Counted from the first letter of the stretch, positions 17,936 through 26,484 are shown. The stretch is DNA of 64,000 nucleotides from a virus (IMGVR_UViG_3300031576_000025:18219-82218), one strand, 5' to 3'. Numbers and translations are program-made. Notes: generated by a model not told the origin, from the letters alone.

Positions 17936-20900
17936 ATGAAAAAGCCCGCCGCCGTCGCCGTCGTCGCCGGTATCCTGCTTGCCGCGTTCGGCAGCCTGTG
18001 GCCGCTACGCGCCGAGGACGAATTGGCGCGCCGTGACGGCAACCGCACGCCGGTCATGCTGGGGGTGGTGGAAGGGACTGGGGAAATCCGCATGATTCGC
18101 ACGACGCCGGACGGCGCGGTTATCATGTCCCCCGCTTCCGGCAGCCCTTCCCAGGCCGTGAACCAGGGCACGGCCGGGGCGCAGGAATGGCCGGTTAAGA
18201 CCAAGAAGGGGACCAGCAGCATGGACGTTTCCGGGTCCACCGTTGGCGTCAGCGGGTCCACCGTCACCGTTCAAACCGACCCCGCCCACCCCATCAACGT
18301 CAACGTCGTTGCCGGGACCATAAACGCTGGCGTGTCCGGCTCCACCATCATCGTGACCGGCAGCACGGTCAACGTCGTCAACGTCGTTTCCGCGCCCCTG
18401 CACGTCAACGTCGTGTCCGGGTCCATCAGCGCCGGGGTTTCCGGTTCCACGGTCCACGTCAAGAACGAGAACGGCGGGACGCTGGCCGTTTCTGCCAACA
18501 ACCTGGACGTTCGGGACCTGTCCTTTGCCACCGACAAGGCCGACGTGACCGGCAGCGCCGTGCAGGTTTCCAACGCCGGTGGCGTGGCGGCCGTCAACGT
18601 GCAGGACGGCGGCAACGTGCTGTCCGTGGACGACGCCGGGGGAAGCCTGACCGTGGACGGGACCGTGGCCGCCACCCAGTCCGGTGCTTGGACGGTCACG
18701 GCCAATGCCGGGACCGGCACCCAGGCCACCGACCCCGTGGACCGGGCCGCCCGCGCGCTTGGCCGGGCCTTCCTGCGGGACCCCACCAACACCTTCAACA
18801 TGGGCAGCGCCGCCGCGCCCGTGCGCGTGGACACGGTGGGCGTCACCACGGCCCCCGTCAGCGTGGACAGCCTGCCCCTGCCCGCCGGGGCGGCGACCGA
18901 AAGCACCCTTTCCACCATCAACGGCAAGCTGCCCGCCAGCGTGGCTGCCGACAGGACCGCCGCCGGGGCCCCGTCCGCCTCCCGCCTGTCGGACGGTGCC
19001 GCGTTCTACAAGGCCACCACGCCGTCCGACGTGCAGCCTATCAGCGCCACCGCGCTGCCCCTGCCCGCCGGGGCCGCCACGTCCGCGAACCAGGCCACTT
19101 CCAACGGCAGCCTTTCCTCCATAGACGGCAAGCTGCCCGCCACCGTCGCCGCCGACCGCGCCACGGCTGGCGCGCCCAGCGCCGCGCGGCTGTCCGACGG
19201 CACGGCCTTCTACAAGGCGACGACCCCAAGCGACACCCAGCCCATCAGCGCAGCGGCCCTGCCGCTGCCCGCGGGCGCGGCCACCGAAACCACCGCCGCC
19301 ACCATCGCCGGGGACACCACCAGCCTGGACGCCAAGGTGCCCAGCCAGGGCCAGGCCACCATGGCCGCGTCCCTGCCCGTGGCAATCGCCAGCGACCAGT
19401 CCGCCCTTCCTGTCACCCAATCCGGTGCCTGGGCCGTCACCGCGAACGCGGGCACGGGCAAGTTCAACACCACCGGGTCAACGGTCAACGTGACGAACCA
19501 GGAGGGGACCAGCCTGGCGGTGAACGACGCGGGCGGGGCCTTGACCGTGGACGCCGTGAACCTGGACACCAGGGACCTGACATTTGCCGCCGACAAGGTG
19601 GATGCCAGCGGGTCCACCTTGGGGGCCAACAACGGCGTGGATATCGGCAACGTCACCGTGGACAACACCGGCGGTGCCGGGGCCGTGAACGTCCAAGACG
19701 GGGGCAACAGCCTGACGGTGGACGACGGCGGAAGCAGCCTGACCGTGGACGGCACCGTGACGGCCAACGCGGGTACCGGCAAGTTCAATACGACCGGCAG
19801 CACCGTCAACGTGGCCAATCAGGAAGGCACCAGCTTGGCCGTGAACGACAACGGGGCCAGCCTGACGGTGGACGCCAGCAACCTAGACGTGCGCGACCTG
19901 TCCAGCAGCCAGGACAGCATCAGCGCCGTGCAGTCCGGCGCTTGGACCGTCACCAGCCACCAGGGCACCGCCGCGGCGCAATCGGGGCGCTGGCCCATGT
20001 TCCTGTCGGATGGGACCAACGAGCGCGGGACGGACACGCTGCCGCTTCGGGTGGACCCCACTGGCACCACGACCCAGCCTGTTTCCGGCACTGTCACGTC
20101 CAACGCCGGGACCGGCACCTTCAACGTGCAGGCGACCGCGGCCAGCCCGGCCGCCGCGCGCTTGTCGGACGGGGCGGCCTTCTACAAGGCCACCACGCCC
20201 GCTGACACCCAGCCCATCAGCGCCGCCGCCCTACCCCTTCCGTCTGGCGCGGCGACGGCGGCCAACCAATCCACCGCCAACGGAAGCCTGGCGTCCATTG
20301 ACGGCAAGCTGCCTGCGGCCCTTACGGGGTCCGGCAACCTGAAGGTGTCCCTTGCGGAATCCACGGCCGTGCAGGCCGTGTCCCAGTCCGGCGCATGGAC
20401 CGTGACCGCGAACGCTGGCACCGGGAAGTTCGACACGACCGGCAGCACCGTGTCTATCCACGGCTCAACCATCCAGGTCCGCAACGCCTTCGGGGAATCC
20501 CTGAATGTGGGCGACGGTTCCGGCCCGCTGACCGTGGACGGGACCGTGGCCGCCACGCAGTCCGGCAGCTGGTCCGCCGCCGTCAACAACGCCGCGGGCG
20601 CGTCCGCGGTGAACGTGCAGGACGGGGGAAACAGCCTGACCGTTGACGCGGCCGACCTTGACGTGCGCGACCTCACCAACGCTTCCGACAGCGTCACCTC
20701 CCACCAGGGCGGCGCTTGGACGGTCACGGCCAACGCGGGCACCGGGAAGTTCAACACCACCGGGTCCACCGTGAACATCGCCAACCAGGAGGGCACATCG
20801 TTGGCGGTCAACGACAACGGCGGCAGCCTCACCGTGGACGCTTCCAACCTGGACGTGCGCGACCTTTCCAGCGCCCAGGACACCGTGGGCAGCGTCCAGT

Positions 20901-22903
20901 CCGGGGCTTGGGCCGTGTCCGTCAACAACGCGGCCGGGGCTTCCGCCGTCAACGTCCAAGACGGCGGCAACAGCCTGACCATTGACGACGGCGGCGGCTC
21001 TATCACCGTGGACGGAACCCTGACCGCCACCGTTTCAGGCAGCACCATCGTGGTCCGCAACGGCATCGGGTCCGACGCGGTGAACGTGCAAGACGGCGGC
21101 AACAGCATCACCGTGGACGCCGCAAACCTAGACGTGCGCGACCTGGTATTTTCCACGGACAAAGTGGACGCCAGCGGGTCCACCCTGGGGGCCAACAGCG
21201 GGGTGGATATCGGGGACGTGACCATCAACAACGCGGCCGGTGCCGCTTCGGTCAATGTCCAAGACGGTGGCAACAGCCTGACGGTGGACGCTGCCGACCT
21301 TGACATCCGCAACCTTTCCAGCGCCCAGGACAGCGTGGCTGCCACCCAGTCCGGGGCGTGGGCCACGTCGGTCAACAACGCCGCTGGCGCTTCGGCCGTA
21401 AACGTGCAGGACGGCGGGAACAGCTTGACGGTGGACGCTGCGGACTTTGACGTGCGGGACCTTTCGAGCGCGCAGGACACGGTGGGGTCCGTGCAATCCG
21501 GTGCCTGGACCGTGACGGCCAACGCCGGGACGGGCAAGTTCAACACCACGGGAAGCACCGTGAATGTGGCGAACCAGGAAGGCACGAGCCTTGCCGTGAA
21601 CGACAACGGCGGCAGCTTGACCGTGGACGGCGCGGTGACCGCCAACGCAGGCAGCGGGACCTTCGCCGTGGACAACGCCGCTGGCGCGTCCGTTTCTGTG
21701 GACGACAACGCGGGCAGCCTGACCACGGACACGCCGCAGCTTCCCGCCTCCCTCACCGGGTCCGGCAACCTGAAGGTTTCCTTGGCCGAATCCAGCGCGG
21801 TGCAGGCGGTGTCCCAGTCCGGCACCTGGAACGTGGGGCTGTCCGCCGGGTCCAACAACGTGGGCACGGTGTCCGGCAGCACTATCGTGGTCCGAAACGG
21901 CATCGGCGTGGACGCGGTCAACGTGCAGGACGGCGGCAACAGCCTCACCGTGGACGGCACCGTGACCGGAAACCAGGGCACGGCCGCAGCCCAGTCCGGC
22001 CGGTGGCCTATGTTCCTTTCCGACGGGACCAGCGAACGCGGGACCGCCAGCAACCCACTACGCACCGACCCCACCGGGACCACGCCGCAGCCTGCAAGCC
22101 AGTCCGGCACCTGGGTGCTTGGTTCCAACAGCGGGGTGGATATCGGGGACGTGACCGTGAACAACGGCAGCGGTGCCGGTGCGGTCAACATCCAAGACGG
22201 CGGCAACAGCGTCACGGTGGACGCCGTGGACCTTGACGTTCGGGACCTGGCCTTTGGCAGCGACAGCGTGACCGCGCACCAAGGCGGCGCGTGGTCCGTG
22301 TCGTTGGCTGGCGGCAGCGCCAGCATCGGCAACGTGTCCGGTTCCACTATCGTGGTCCGCAACGGCACCGGCGCTGACGCCGTGAACATTCAGGACGGCG
22401 GCAACAGCCTGACGGTGGACGCCACCAACCTGGACGTTCGGGATTTCGCCTTCGCCACCGACAGGGTGGACACCAGCGGCAGCACGCTGGGCGCGAACAG
22501 CGGCGTGGACATTGGCGACGTGACCGTGAACAACGCCGGTGGCGCGTCCGCGGTCAATATCCAAGACGGCGGGAACAGCCTGACCGTGGACACCGCCGGT
22601 GGCGCGCTGTCCGTGGAAGGCCAGGGCTATACCGCCCCGGCTATCGGGACGTTCACCGTCACCACCAGCGCGTCGGCAATCTTCATTGCCAACGCCAGCG
22701 CGGTTGGGCGTGAAGTCTGCAACGAAGGTGGGGCGCAAATCCGAATCGGCACGGCCGCCACCCTGACCACGGCCGTGGGCCGCCTGCTGGACCCTGGGGC
22801 CTGCTACGTGCTGGACAGCCTGCACCGCTACTTCCGCGGCGCGCTGTCCGCCATCGCCGTGACGGGCACGGCCAAGGTGACGACCACGGAGCTGACGCCG
22901 TAA
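17936..22903 (+). CDS. Giant repetitive exported protein (1,655 aa)
   Basis: The ATG at 17936 has GAGGA eight bases upstream; an in-frame GTG at 17921 is the alternative. The N-terminus is a classic signal peptide (MKKPAAVAVVAGILLAAFG, cut near LRA). The rest is built of dozens of imperfect 20-45 residue modules: VNVQDGGNSLTVD, NLDVRDLSSAQD, VQSGAWTVTANAGTGKFNT, TGSTVNVANQEGTSLAV. The pattern predicts a long beta-solenoid. The last about 90 residues are a distinct cap (FTVTTSASAIFIANASAVG ... GACYVLDSLHRYFRG). Related repeats occur in phage fibre-like proteins, but a signal peptide is not expected on a virion protein. Function unknown; adhesin or fibre exported during assembly or lysogeny are both possible. 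Confidence 0.7.
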   Translation: MKKPAAVAVVAGILLAAFGSLWPLRAEDELARRDGNRTPVMLGVVEGTGEIRMIRTTPDGAVIMSPASGSPSQAVNQGTAGAQEWPVKTKKGTSSMDVSGSTVGVSGSTVTVQTDPAHPINVNVVAGTINAGVSGSTIIVTGSTVNVVNVVSAPLHVNVVSGSISAGVSGSTVHVKNENGGTLAVSANNLDVRDLSFATDKADVTGSAVQVSNAGGVAAVNVQDGGNVLSVDDAGGSLTVDGTVAATQSGAWTVTANAGTGTQATDPVDRAARALGRAFLRDPTNTFNMGSAAAPVRVDTVGVTTAPVSVDSLPLPAGAATESTLSTINGKLPASVAADRTAAGAPSASRLSDGAAFYKATTPSDVQPISATALPLPAGAATSANQATSNGSLSSIDGKLPATVAADRATAGAPSAARLSDGTAFYKATTPSDTQPISAAALPLPAGAATETTAATIAGDTTSLDAKVPSQGQATMAASLPVAIASDQSALPVTQSGAWAVTANAGTGKFNTTGSTVNVTNQEGTSLAVNDAGGALTVDAVNLDTRDLTFAADKVDASGSTLGANNGVDIGNVTVDNTGGAGAVNVQDGGNSLTVDDGGSSLTVDGTVTANAGTGKFNTTGSTVNVANQEGTSLAVNDNGASLTVDASNLDVRDLSSSQDSISAVQSGAWTVTSHQGTAAAQSGRWPMFLSDGTNERGTDTLPLRVDPTGTTTQPVSGTVTSNAGTGTFNVQATAASPAAARLSDGAAFYKATTPADTQPISAAALPLPSGAATAANQSTANGSLASIDGKLPAALTGSGNLKVSLAESTAVQAVSQSGAWTVTANAGTGKFDTTGSTVSIHGSTIQVRNAFGESLNVGDGSGPLTVDGTVAATQSGSWSAAVNNAAGASAVNVQDGGNSLTVDAADLDVRDLTNASDSVTSHQGGAWTVTANAGTGKFNTTGSTVNIANQEGTSLAVNDNGGSLTVDASNLDVRDLSSAQDTVGSVQSGAWAVSVNNAAGASAVNVQDGGNSLTIDDGGGSITVDGTLTATVSGSTIVVRNGIGSDAVNVQDGGNSITVDAANLDVRDLVFSTDKVDASGSTLGANSGVDIGDVTINNAAGAASVNVQDGGNSLTVDAADLDIRNLSSAQDSVAATQSGAWATSVNNAAGASAVNVQDGGNSLTVDAADFDVRDLSSAQDTVGSVQSGAWTVTANAGTGKFNTTGSTVNVANQEGTSLAVNDNGGSLTVDGAVTANAGSGTFAVDNAAGASVSVDDNAGSLTTDTPQLPASLTGSGNLKVSLAESSAVQAVSQSGTWNVGLSAGSNNVGTVSGSTIVVRNGIGVDAVNVQDGGNSLTVDGTVTGNQGTAAAQSGRWPMFLSDGTSERGTASNPLRTDPTGTTPQPASQSGTWVLGSNSGVDIGDVTVNNGSGAGAVNIQDGGNSVTVDAVDLDVRDLAFGSDSVTAHQGGAWSVSLAGGSASIGNVSGSTIVVRNGTGADAVNIQDGGNSLTVDATNLDVRDFAFATDRVDTSGSTLGANSGVDIGDVTVNNAGGASAVNIQDGGNSLTVDTAGGALSVEGQGYTAPAIGTFTVTTSASAIFIANASAVGREVCNEGGAQIRIGTAATLTTAVGRLLDPGACYVLDSLHRYFRGALSAIAVTGTAKVTTTELTP
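18201..22620 (+). repeat. Degenerate coding repeat array
   Basis: The whole central part of the giant protein gene consists of recurring DNA blocks, for example those coding for VNVQDGGNSLTVD (at least ten times) and DVRDL (about ten times). Copies differ mainly at third codon positions, so the array is old enough to have diverged but still homologous enough for recombination to change its length. Confidence 0.8.
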
Positions 22904-22926
22904 CGGGCGCTGATATGGGGGACACT

Positions 22927-23457
22927 ATGCGGCGTTACTTCATGCTGGCAGTCCTGGCCCTGACGTGCGCGGGGCAGGCGTGGGCGCTTGGCGGGCGCGC
23001 CAATCCTACGGACCTTGCGGACACGGCCTACAAGGCGGTGTCCGAGGCCGTCACCAACAGCAACACCCTACAGGATGACAATGACCTGGTGGTGAACTTG
23101 GTGGCGTACAGCACCTACACGGTGGAAGGGCTCATCCTGTCAACCGCCGCGGCGGCGCAGCCCGATTTGAAAATATCCTTTGCCGTCCCGGCCGGGTCCA
23201 CCATGTCCATCGCATACTTTGGGCCAGCCACCAATGACGGCACATTCCGCGGGGCCGTTCTCGTTGACAGCGGTGTTGCATCGGCAGAAATCCCGGCCAC
23301 TGGCGGCTTCACCAGCGCGATGAATATCACCGGAACGGTGGTGACTGGGGCCAACAACGGGACCCTTACGCTGCGTTGGGCCCAGCAGACCGCTGACCTA
23401 AGCAGCACGTTCGTGCATGGCGGCAGCTACCTGCGGGTGGCGCGGAGGTTCCCTTGA
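22927..23457 (+). CDS. Small exported protein
   Basis: The ATG at 22927 has GGGGGA four bases upstream, better than the in-frame ATG at 22915. Residues 1-19 form a signal peptide (MRRYFMLAVLALTCAGQAWA, cut after AWA). The mature 155 residues are beta-rich, with no cysteines and with a pattern similar to compact virion or surface beta-sandwich domains. The family is not recognised. It follows the giant exported protein, so the two may work together at the cell surface. Confidence 0.6.
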   Translation: MRRYFMLAVLALTCAGQAWALGGRANPTDLADTAYKAVSEAVTNSNTLQDDNDLVVNLVAYSTYTVEGLILSTAAAAQPDLKISFAVPAGSTMSIAYFGPATNDGTFRGAVLVDSGVASAEIPATGGFTSAMNITGTVVTGANNGTLTLRWAQQTADLSSTFVHGGSYLRVARRFP

Positions 23458-23626
23458 AGAACAACCTACTGGCTGGGGCATTGCTGGTGTTGCTGGGGAC
23501 CAGCCTGGCGCTGGCGTGGACGGGCAGGCCCTCTACCTGCGCGCCCCGGACGGGCATTGCGTGACCCCGGCGGTGGACAACCTGAACGTGGTCACGTGGG
23601 GAACCGCGACCTGCCCGGAACCGTAG
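23454..23626 (+). pseudogene. Small exported peptide gene, apparently frameshifted
   Basis: A TTG start at 23454 overlaps the previous stop and encodes a signal peptide (KNNLLAGALLVLLGTSLALAW) that stops after 36 codons. The -1 frame from about 23515 continues as DGQALYLRAPDGHCVTPAV ... CPEP up to a TAG at 23626, with protein-like composition. Joining the two frames near 23516 gives a sensible 57-residue exported protein with two cysteines. This may be a genuine frameshift, a mutation or a sequencing error; the short 36-codon product could also be real. Confidence 0.4.
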
Positions 23627-23661
23627 GCGCATAGCCGTAAGACGCACAAAAGGGGGGGGCA

Positions 23662-23976
23662 ATGTCGCCAGAGGACCGCGCGCTGTTTCAGGAACTACGC
23701 CATGGGCTTGCAAACCTAGCACCGCTGCCGGGCATGGTGGCGCACCTGGACACCCGCCTAAACGGGGTTGACGCCACGCTGCGCGGCGTGCAAATCGCCG
23801 TGGCGGCCAAAGACGCCGAGCACGCCACGAAGCTGGACCAGCACGCCGGGGCCATTAAGACCTTGGGGGACCGCGTTCGGGAACACGTTGGCCAGCACTG
23901 GACCTGGCTGCTTGCCACCGTCGGCCTGGTTGCGGCAATCATGGCCGCTGCGAAAATGCTTTCGGGGAAACCTTGA
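23662..23976 (+). CDS. XhlA-like membrane protein, holin candidate
   Basis: A 104-residue protein with a helical, probably coiled-coil N-terminal part (MVAHLDTRLNGVDATLRG) and one C-terminal transmembrane helix at about 80-99 (WTWLLATVGLVAAIMAAAKM). This layout matches haemolysin XhlA-type proteins and some holins or holin partners. It is two genes upstream of the endolysin. A G9 run precedes the start (GGGGGGGGGCA ATG). Confidence 0.6.
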   Translation: MSPEDRALFQELRHGLANLAPLPGMVAHLDTRLNGVDATLRGVQIAVAAKDAEHATKLDQHAGAIKTLGDRVREHVGQHWTWLLATVGLVAAIMAAAKMLSGKP

Positions 23977-24003
23977 AGTTCAGCGCGCCGTCGGCGGTGT
24001 CCC

Positions 24004-24318
24004 GTGGCCGCTAACGGGAACGGGCACAGCGACGGCAAGGTGACGGTGGCCGTTGCCGCCGTGGTGCTGCGTGGCAAGCGCCCGGCGCGGCTGGCGCAAT
24101 GGCTGAAGATTTACGACCGCGAGGAGGACAGGTTTTTCTGTGTCCGCCCCGATTTCTTGGTGGTGCAAAAGGGCGACCTGGCCGCCCAGCTACACGCGCA
24201 GGTGGACGAATTCGTGGCGGGCATGGAAGCTGGCGGCCTTGCGTACATAGGCAGCCTGTCCTACGAATCCGAAGGTGACAAGACGGCCCCGCGGAAGCCG
24301 GGGGAAGAAAGCACGTGA
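24004..24318 (+). CDS. Hypothetical protein in lysis region
   Basis: A 104-residue soluble protein starting at GTG, four-base overlap with the endolysin gene. It contains a beta/alpha pattern (VTVAVAAVVLRGKRPARLAQ, FFCVRPDFLVVQKGD) without cysteine pairs or membrane segments. Family not recognised. Tight coupling to the endolysin suggests co-expression during lysis. Confidence 0.55.
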   Translation: MAANGNGHSDGKVTVAVAAVVLRGKRPARLAQWLKIYDREEDRFFCVRPDFLVVQKGDLAAQLHAQVDEFVAGMEAGGLAYIGSLSYESEGDKTAPRKPGEEST

Positions 24319-24839
24319 CGGACTTCAATCTGTCCAAGCATTTAAAGTTCTACGAATTGACGACGACGGTGCGCGCTGGATTGCTGGCTGCGAACCGCGA
24401 AGGCGGCCTGCTGGTGGTGCCCAAGCTGTCGCTTCTGTGCGTCACCCTGCTGGAACCGTTGCGCCCCGTCGTCAACGCGCCGGTGTCAGTTTCAAACGGC
24501 TACCGCAGCGACGTGCTGAACCGGGCGGTTGGTGGCAGCCAGACCAGCCAGCACTGCAAGGGCGAAGCTGCCGACTGGGTGCCGGGCGACCTGCGGCGGG
24601 ACAGGGCGGCCATGTGGTCCAGGTACCAGCTGTGCGCGAACTGGCTGCGGTCCAGCGGGTCCATGTTCGGCCAGTTTATTTTCGAGGAAAAGTCAGACGA
24701 CAAGGGGCCGTACTTTTGGTTCCACCTGTCCCTTGGGTTCCCGTTCAGGCCGCTGGTGAAATGCGGGGAACTTATGACGTACAATCAGCGGGACAGCTAC
24801 AGGCTGCTGGAACGCATGGCGTTTCCGGGGTGGGCGTGA
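24315..24839 (+). CDS. Endolysin: M15-family D-Ala-D-Ala peptidase-like
   Basis: A 174-residue peptidoglycan peptidase candidate. It has the M15A layout: FNLSKHLKFYEL at the start, LLEPLRPVVNAPVSVSNGYR, then SQHCKGEAADW with the zinc ligands His80 and Asp87, and WFHLSL with His137 as third ligand. Members cut the peptide stem or cross-bridge of peptidoglycan. There is no signal peptide, so it needs a holin; the XhlA-like and small membrane proteins nearby are candidates. The length is typical for a single-domain phage M15 endolysin. Confidence 0.85.
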   Translation: MTDFNLSKHLKFYELTTTVRAGLLAANREGGLLVVPKLSLLCVTLLEPLRPVVNAPVSVSNGYRSDVLNRAVGGSQTSQHCKGEAADWVPGDLRRDRAAMWSRYQLCANWLRSSGSMFGQFIFEEKSDDKGPYFWFHLSLGFPFRPLVKCGELMTYNQRDSYRLLERMAFPGWA

Positions 24840-24988
24840 GCTTGTGGGCGAAGGCGTGGGGGCTGTTGTCCGGCAAGGGCTTCCATGTGACGCTGCTGCG
24901 CTTTCGTTTCGGCGGCCCGCCGCGCGACCAGCGGCCGGACGCCGTGAAGGGCAGGAACAAGGGCGGAAAGGGGGGGACGAAACGATGA
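24836..24988 (+). CDS. Very small basic protein
   Basis: A 50-residue protein starting at GTG 24836 that overlaps both neighbours by four bases (GTGA and ATGA), which supports real translation. The first half is amphipathic with Trp and Phe (SLWAKAWGLLSGKGFHVTLL); the second half is strongly basic (KGRNKGGKGGTKR). It lies between endolysin and a membrane protein, so it may be a lysis accessory peptide; this is inferred from position. Confidence 0.55.
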   Translation: MSLWAKAWGLLSGKGFHVTLLRFRFGGPPRDQRPDAVKGRNKGGKGGTKR

Positions 24989-25647
24989 ACTTGTGCATGG
25001 GCTTGGGGCTGGTGCTGGTGGCGTTCGCTGGGCTGGTGACCGGCGGAGGGTGGGCGGTGCTGGCCGCCACGCTGCTGTTGACCTTGGCGGCGCTGAACGG
25101 CCGCCGTGTCGCTTTCCCGTGGCTGGACCAGCGGCGCGTGCTGTCGTTGGCGTCCGTGACCGTGGCGCTGCTGGCGGCCTTGGCCGGTCCTGCGCTCGCC
25201 TGGTCCCCGCGGGACTACCACGTGGGCCTGCCGCTGGTCTTGCGCACGGACGCCGTGGGCGCGCGCGACCTGCAACGCGGGCAGTGGTTGTCCGGCGTCG
25301 GGGTGGACATGCTGTGGCTGCACCGCGAGGACGAAAAGCAGCCGATTTTCTACCTGTCCGGGCAGCACCTTTACAACGCCAGCGAGCAGGGTAAGGGCAG
25401 CCTGGGCGCGGCCTTCGGGGTCAACACCGGGAAGGCCGGGGAAGTGGTGCAGCGCGGCGCGGAACTGCTGCTGCCCGACCAGGCCCACCGCCTGAAGTGG
25501 CTCACCGCGCTTTCCAACTGGGTGTCCGTCGAAGCGTCCGGCGGGTACCGGGTGTTCGGCACTCCGCAAGGCCAAAGCCCGTGGGTCTACGCCGTGGGCG
25601 GCAAGGTCCGCATCCCCCTGGAACGCCTGTGGGGCGCGGCCTACTGA
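24985..25647 (+). CDS. Membrane/exported protein with beta-rich C-terminal domain
   Basis: A 220-residue protein with two hydrophobic segments near 5-36 and 52-72; the second ends in a signal-peptidase-like LAGPALAW. The C-terminal 145 residues are beta-rich (HVGLPLVLRTD, GVGVDMLWLHRED, YVYAVGGKVRIPLERLWG) and resemble a small barrel, possibly ending in an outer-membrane-like strand. Family not recognised. It lies in the lysis region, so an envelope-disrupting or superinfection-blocking role is possible. Confidence 0.55.
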   Translation: MNLCMGLGLVLVAFAGLVTGGGWAVLAATLLLTLAALNGRRVAFPWLDQRRVLSLASVTVALLAALAGPALAWSPRDYHVGLPLVLRTDAVGARDLQRGQWLSGVGVDMLWLHREDEKQPIFYLSGQHLYNASEQGKGSLGAAFGVNTGKAGEVVQRGAELLLPDQAHRLKWLTALSNWVSVEASGGYRVFGTPQGQSPWVYAVGGKVRIPLERLWGAAY

Positions 25648-25648
25648 C

Positions 25649-25870
25649 ATGGGCCTTGTCCCCGACCATATCAGCGTAGGCGCTGACGCGGCCACGCTGA
25701 CGGCCGCGCAAGGGCTGGTCACGCGCCTGTGTGGCAGCCTGGACGGGCTGCGTGACGCTGGCCTGAAGCTGGCGGACACCTTCAAGCAGGGCCGCCTGTG
25801 CATCACCGTGGACTGGGACGCCGCCAAGCGGACCCAGCCCGGCAACCCGGCCGCGCCGGGAACGACTTAG
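25649..25870 (+). CDS. Hypothetical 73-aa protein
   Basis: A 73-residue protein starting one base after the previous stop. It is helical in the middle (LTAAQGLVTRLCGSLDGLRD) and ends in a low-complexity tail. It belongs to the lysis operon. No family recognised. Confidence 0.5.
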   Translation: MGLVPDHISVGADAATLTAAQGLVTRLCGSLDGLRDAGLKLADTFKQGRLCITVDWDAAKRTQPGNPAAPGTT

Positions 25871-25880
25871 GGGGGGGCGC

Positions 25881-26120
25881 ATGAACATCAAGGAATTCCT
25901 GGAGTCCAAGAAGGCAAAGGGCTTCATTCTTGGCCTGCTTGGCCTGGGCCTGGCGCATTACGGCGGGTTCAGCCAGGAAGAACAGAAGAACATCCTCTAC
26001 CTCGCCGGGCTTTACCTGGGGTCCCAGGGCGTTGCGGACATGGGGAAGGAAAAGGCCAAGGTGGAAGCCGCAGCCGCCGCGCCGCAGCCCGGTGCGTCAG
26101 GCGCGCCCGGCGACGTGTAG
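25881..26120 (+). CDS. Small two-segment membrane protein, holin-like
   Basis: A 79-residue protein with hydrophobic segments at about 14-28 (FILGLLGLGLAHYGG) and 38-53 (ILYLAGLYLGSQGV), then a charged Ala/Pro-rich tail. The pattern MNIKEFLESKKAKGF ... GVADMGKEKAK is common in small phage membrane proteins near lysins. It may act as holin or as a holin partner. A strong GGGGGGGCGC ribosome site precedes the start. Confidence 0.6.
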   Translation: MNIKEFLESKKAKGFILGLLGLGLAHYGGFSQEEQKNILYLAGLYLGSQGVADMGKEKAKVEAAAAAPQPGASGAPGDV

Positions 26121-26123
26121 GAC

Positions 26124-26140
26124 CCCGGCCACTGGCCGGG
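26124..26140. other. GC-rich hairpin after the small membrane protein
   Basis: CCCGGC and GCCGGG pair around a five-base loop directly after the stop. There is no T-run, so it is more likely an mRNA structure or a weak terminator than a standard one. Confidence 0.35.
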
Positions 26141-26164
26141 CAGTCACAACAACTGGGGGACGCC

Positions 26165-26323
26165 ATGAAGAAAGCCAGGCGCACGACGCACCGCAGCAGC
26201 AGCGGCAAGAAGCTGCTGGCCAAGCGGGACAAGTCCGGCAAGTTCAGGGACATCCAGACCTGGAAAGGCAGCAGCAGCCGGGACCAGCGCAAGAAGCACA
26301 CCAAGTCCGACCGGGCGCGGTAG
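26165..26323 (+). CDS. Very small Lys/Arg/Ser-rich protein
   Basis: A 52-residue strongly basic protein starting at ATG 26165 behind CTGGGGGACGCC. It contains KKARRTTHRSSSGKKLLAKR and a central FRDIQTWKGSSS. Similar small basic proteins are found in many phages in this position; some are compared with ribosomal-protein-like or nucleic-acid-binding peptides. It is the last rightward gene before the integrase. Confidence 0.55.
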   Translation: MKKARRTTHRSSSGKKLLAKRDKSGKFRDIQTWKGSSSRDQRKKHTKSDRAR

Positions 26324-26345
26324 TCGCTGCAAGACGTGCGCGCGT

Positions 26346-26366
26346 CCCGCCCGGTCAACGGGCGGG
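26346..26366. terminator. Convergent-region hairpin, terminator candidate
   Basis: A perfect eight-base-pair stem (CCCGCCCG / CGGGCGGG) with a five-base loop lies between the rightward structural/lysis genes and the leftward integrase. No T-run follows. As a palindrome it could stop transcription from both sides. Confidence 0.4.
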
Positions 26367-26478
26367 GCCCGCAGTGGGCCCCCGCACCCGAAACACCCTC
26401 CAGGCCCTGGGTGCCGGGGTCCACTGCGGGCAGCGGCCCTGCCTGCGGATTCCTCGCCGCAGACGGGGTGCTGCCCGC
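26367..26478. other. Candidate phage attachment site (attP) region
   Basis: This gene-free stretch by the integrase 3' end is rich in inverted repeats. CTGCGG and CCGCAG flank an eight-base centre (26443-26462), the usual layout of a tyrosine recombinase core. Around it are two longer pairs: 11 bases at 26367-26377 with 26421-26431, and nine bases at 26426-26434 with 26470-26478. Location and symmetry fit attP with arm sites, but GC-rich terminator structures are an alternative. Confidence 0.4.
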
Positions 26479-26484
26479 AACCCG

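Noticed and set aside
18688-20205. Second rightward frame of about 500 codons in the repeat gene
   Set aside because: Composition (Arg, Gly, Gln and His-rich) is that of an off-frame read, and the signal-peptide frame is clearly the real one.
20182-22389. 735-codon leftward frame over the repeat gene
   Set aside because: It is the antisense of a repetitive coding array; the apparent protein repeats only reflect the sense repeats and there is no ribosome site.
26124-26140. Hairpin as intrinsic terminator
   Set aside because: Stable stem but no T-run; kept only as a structure.
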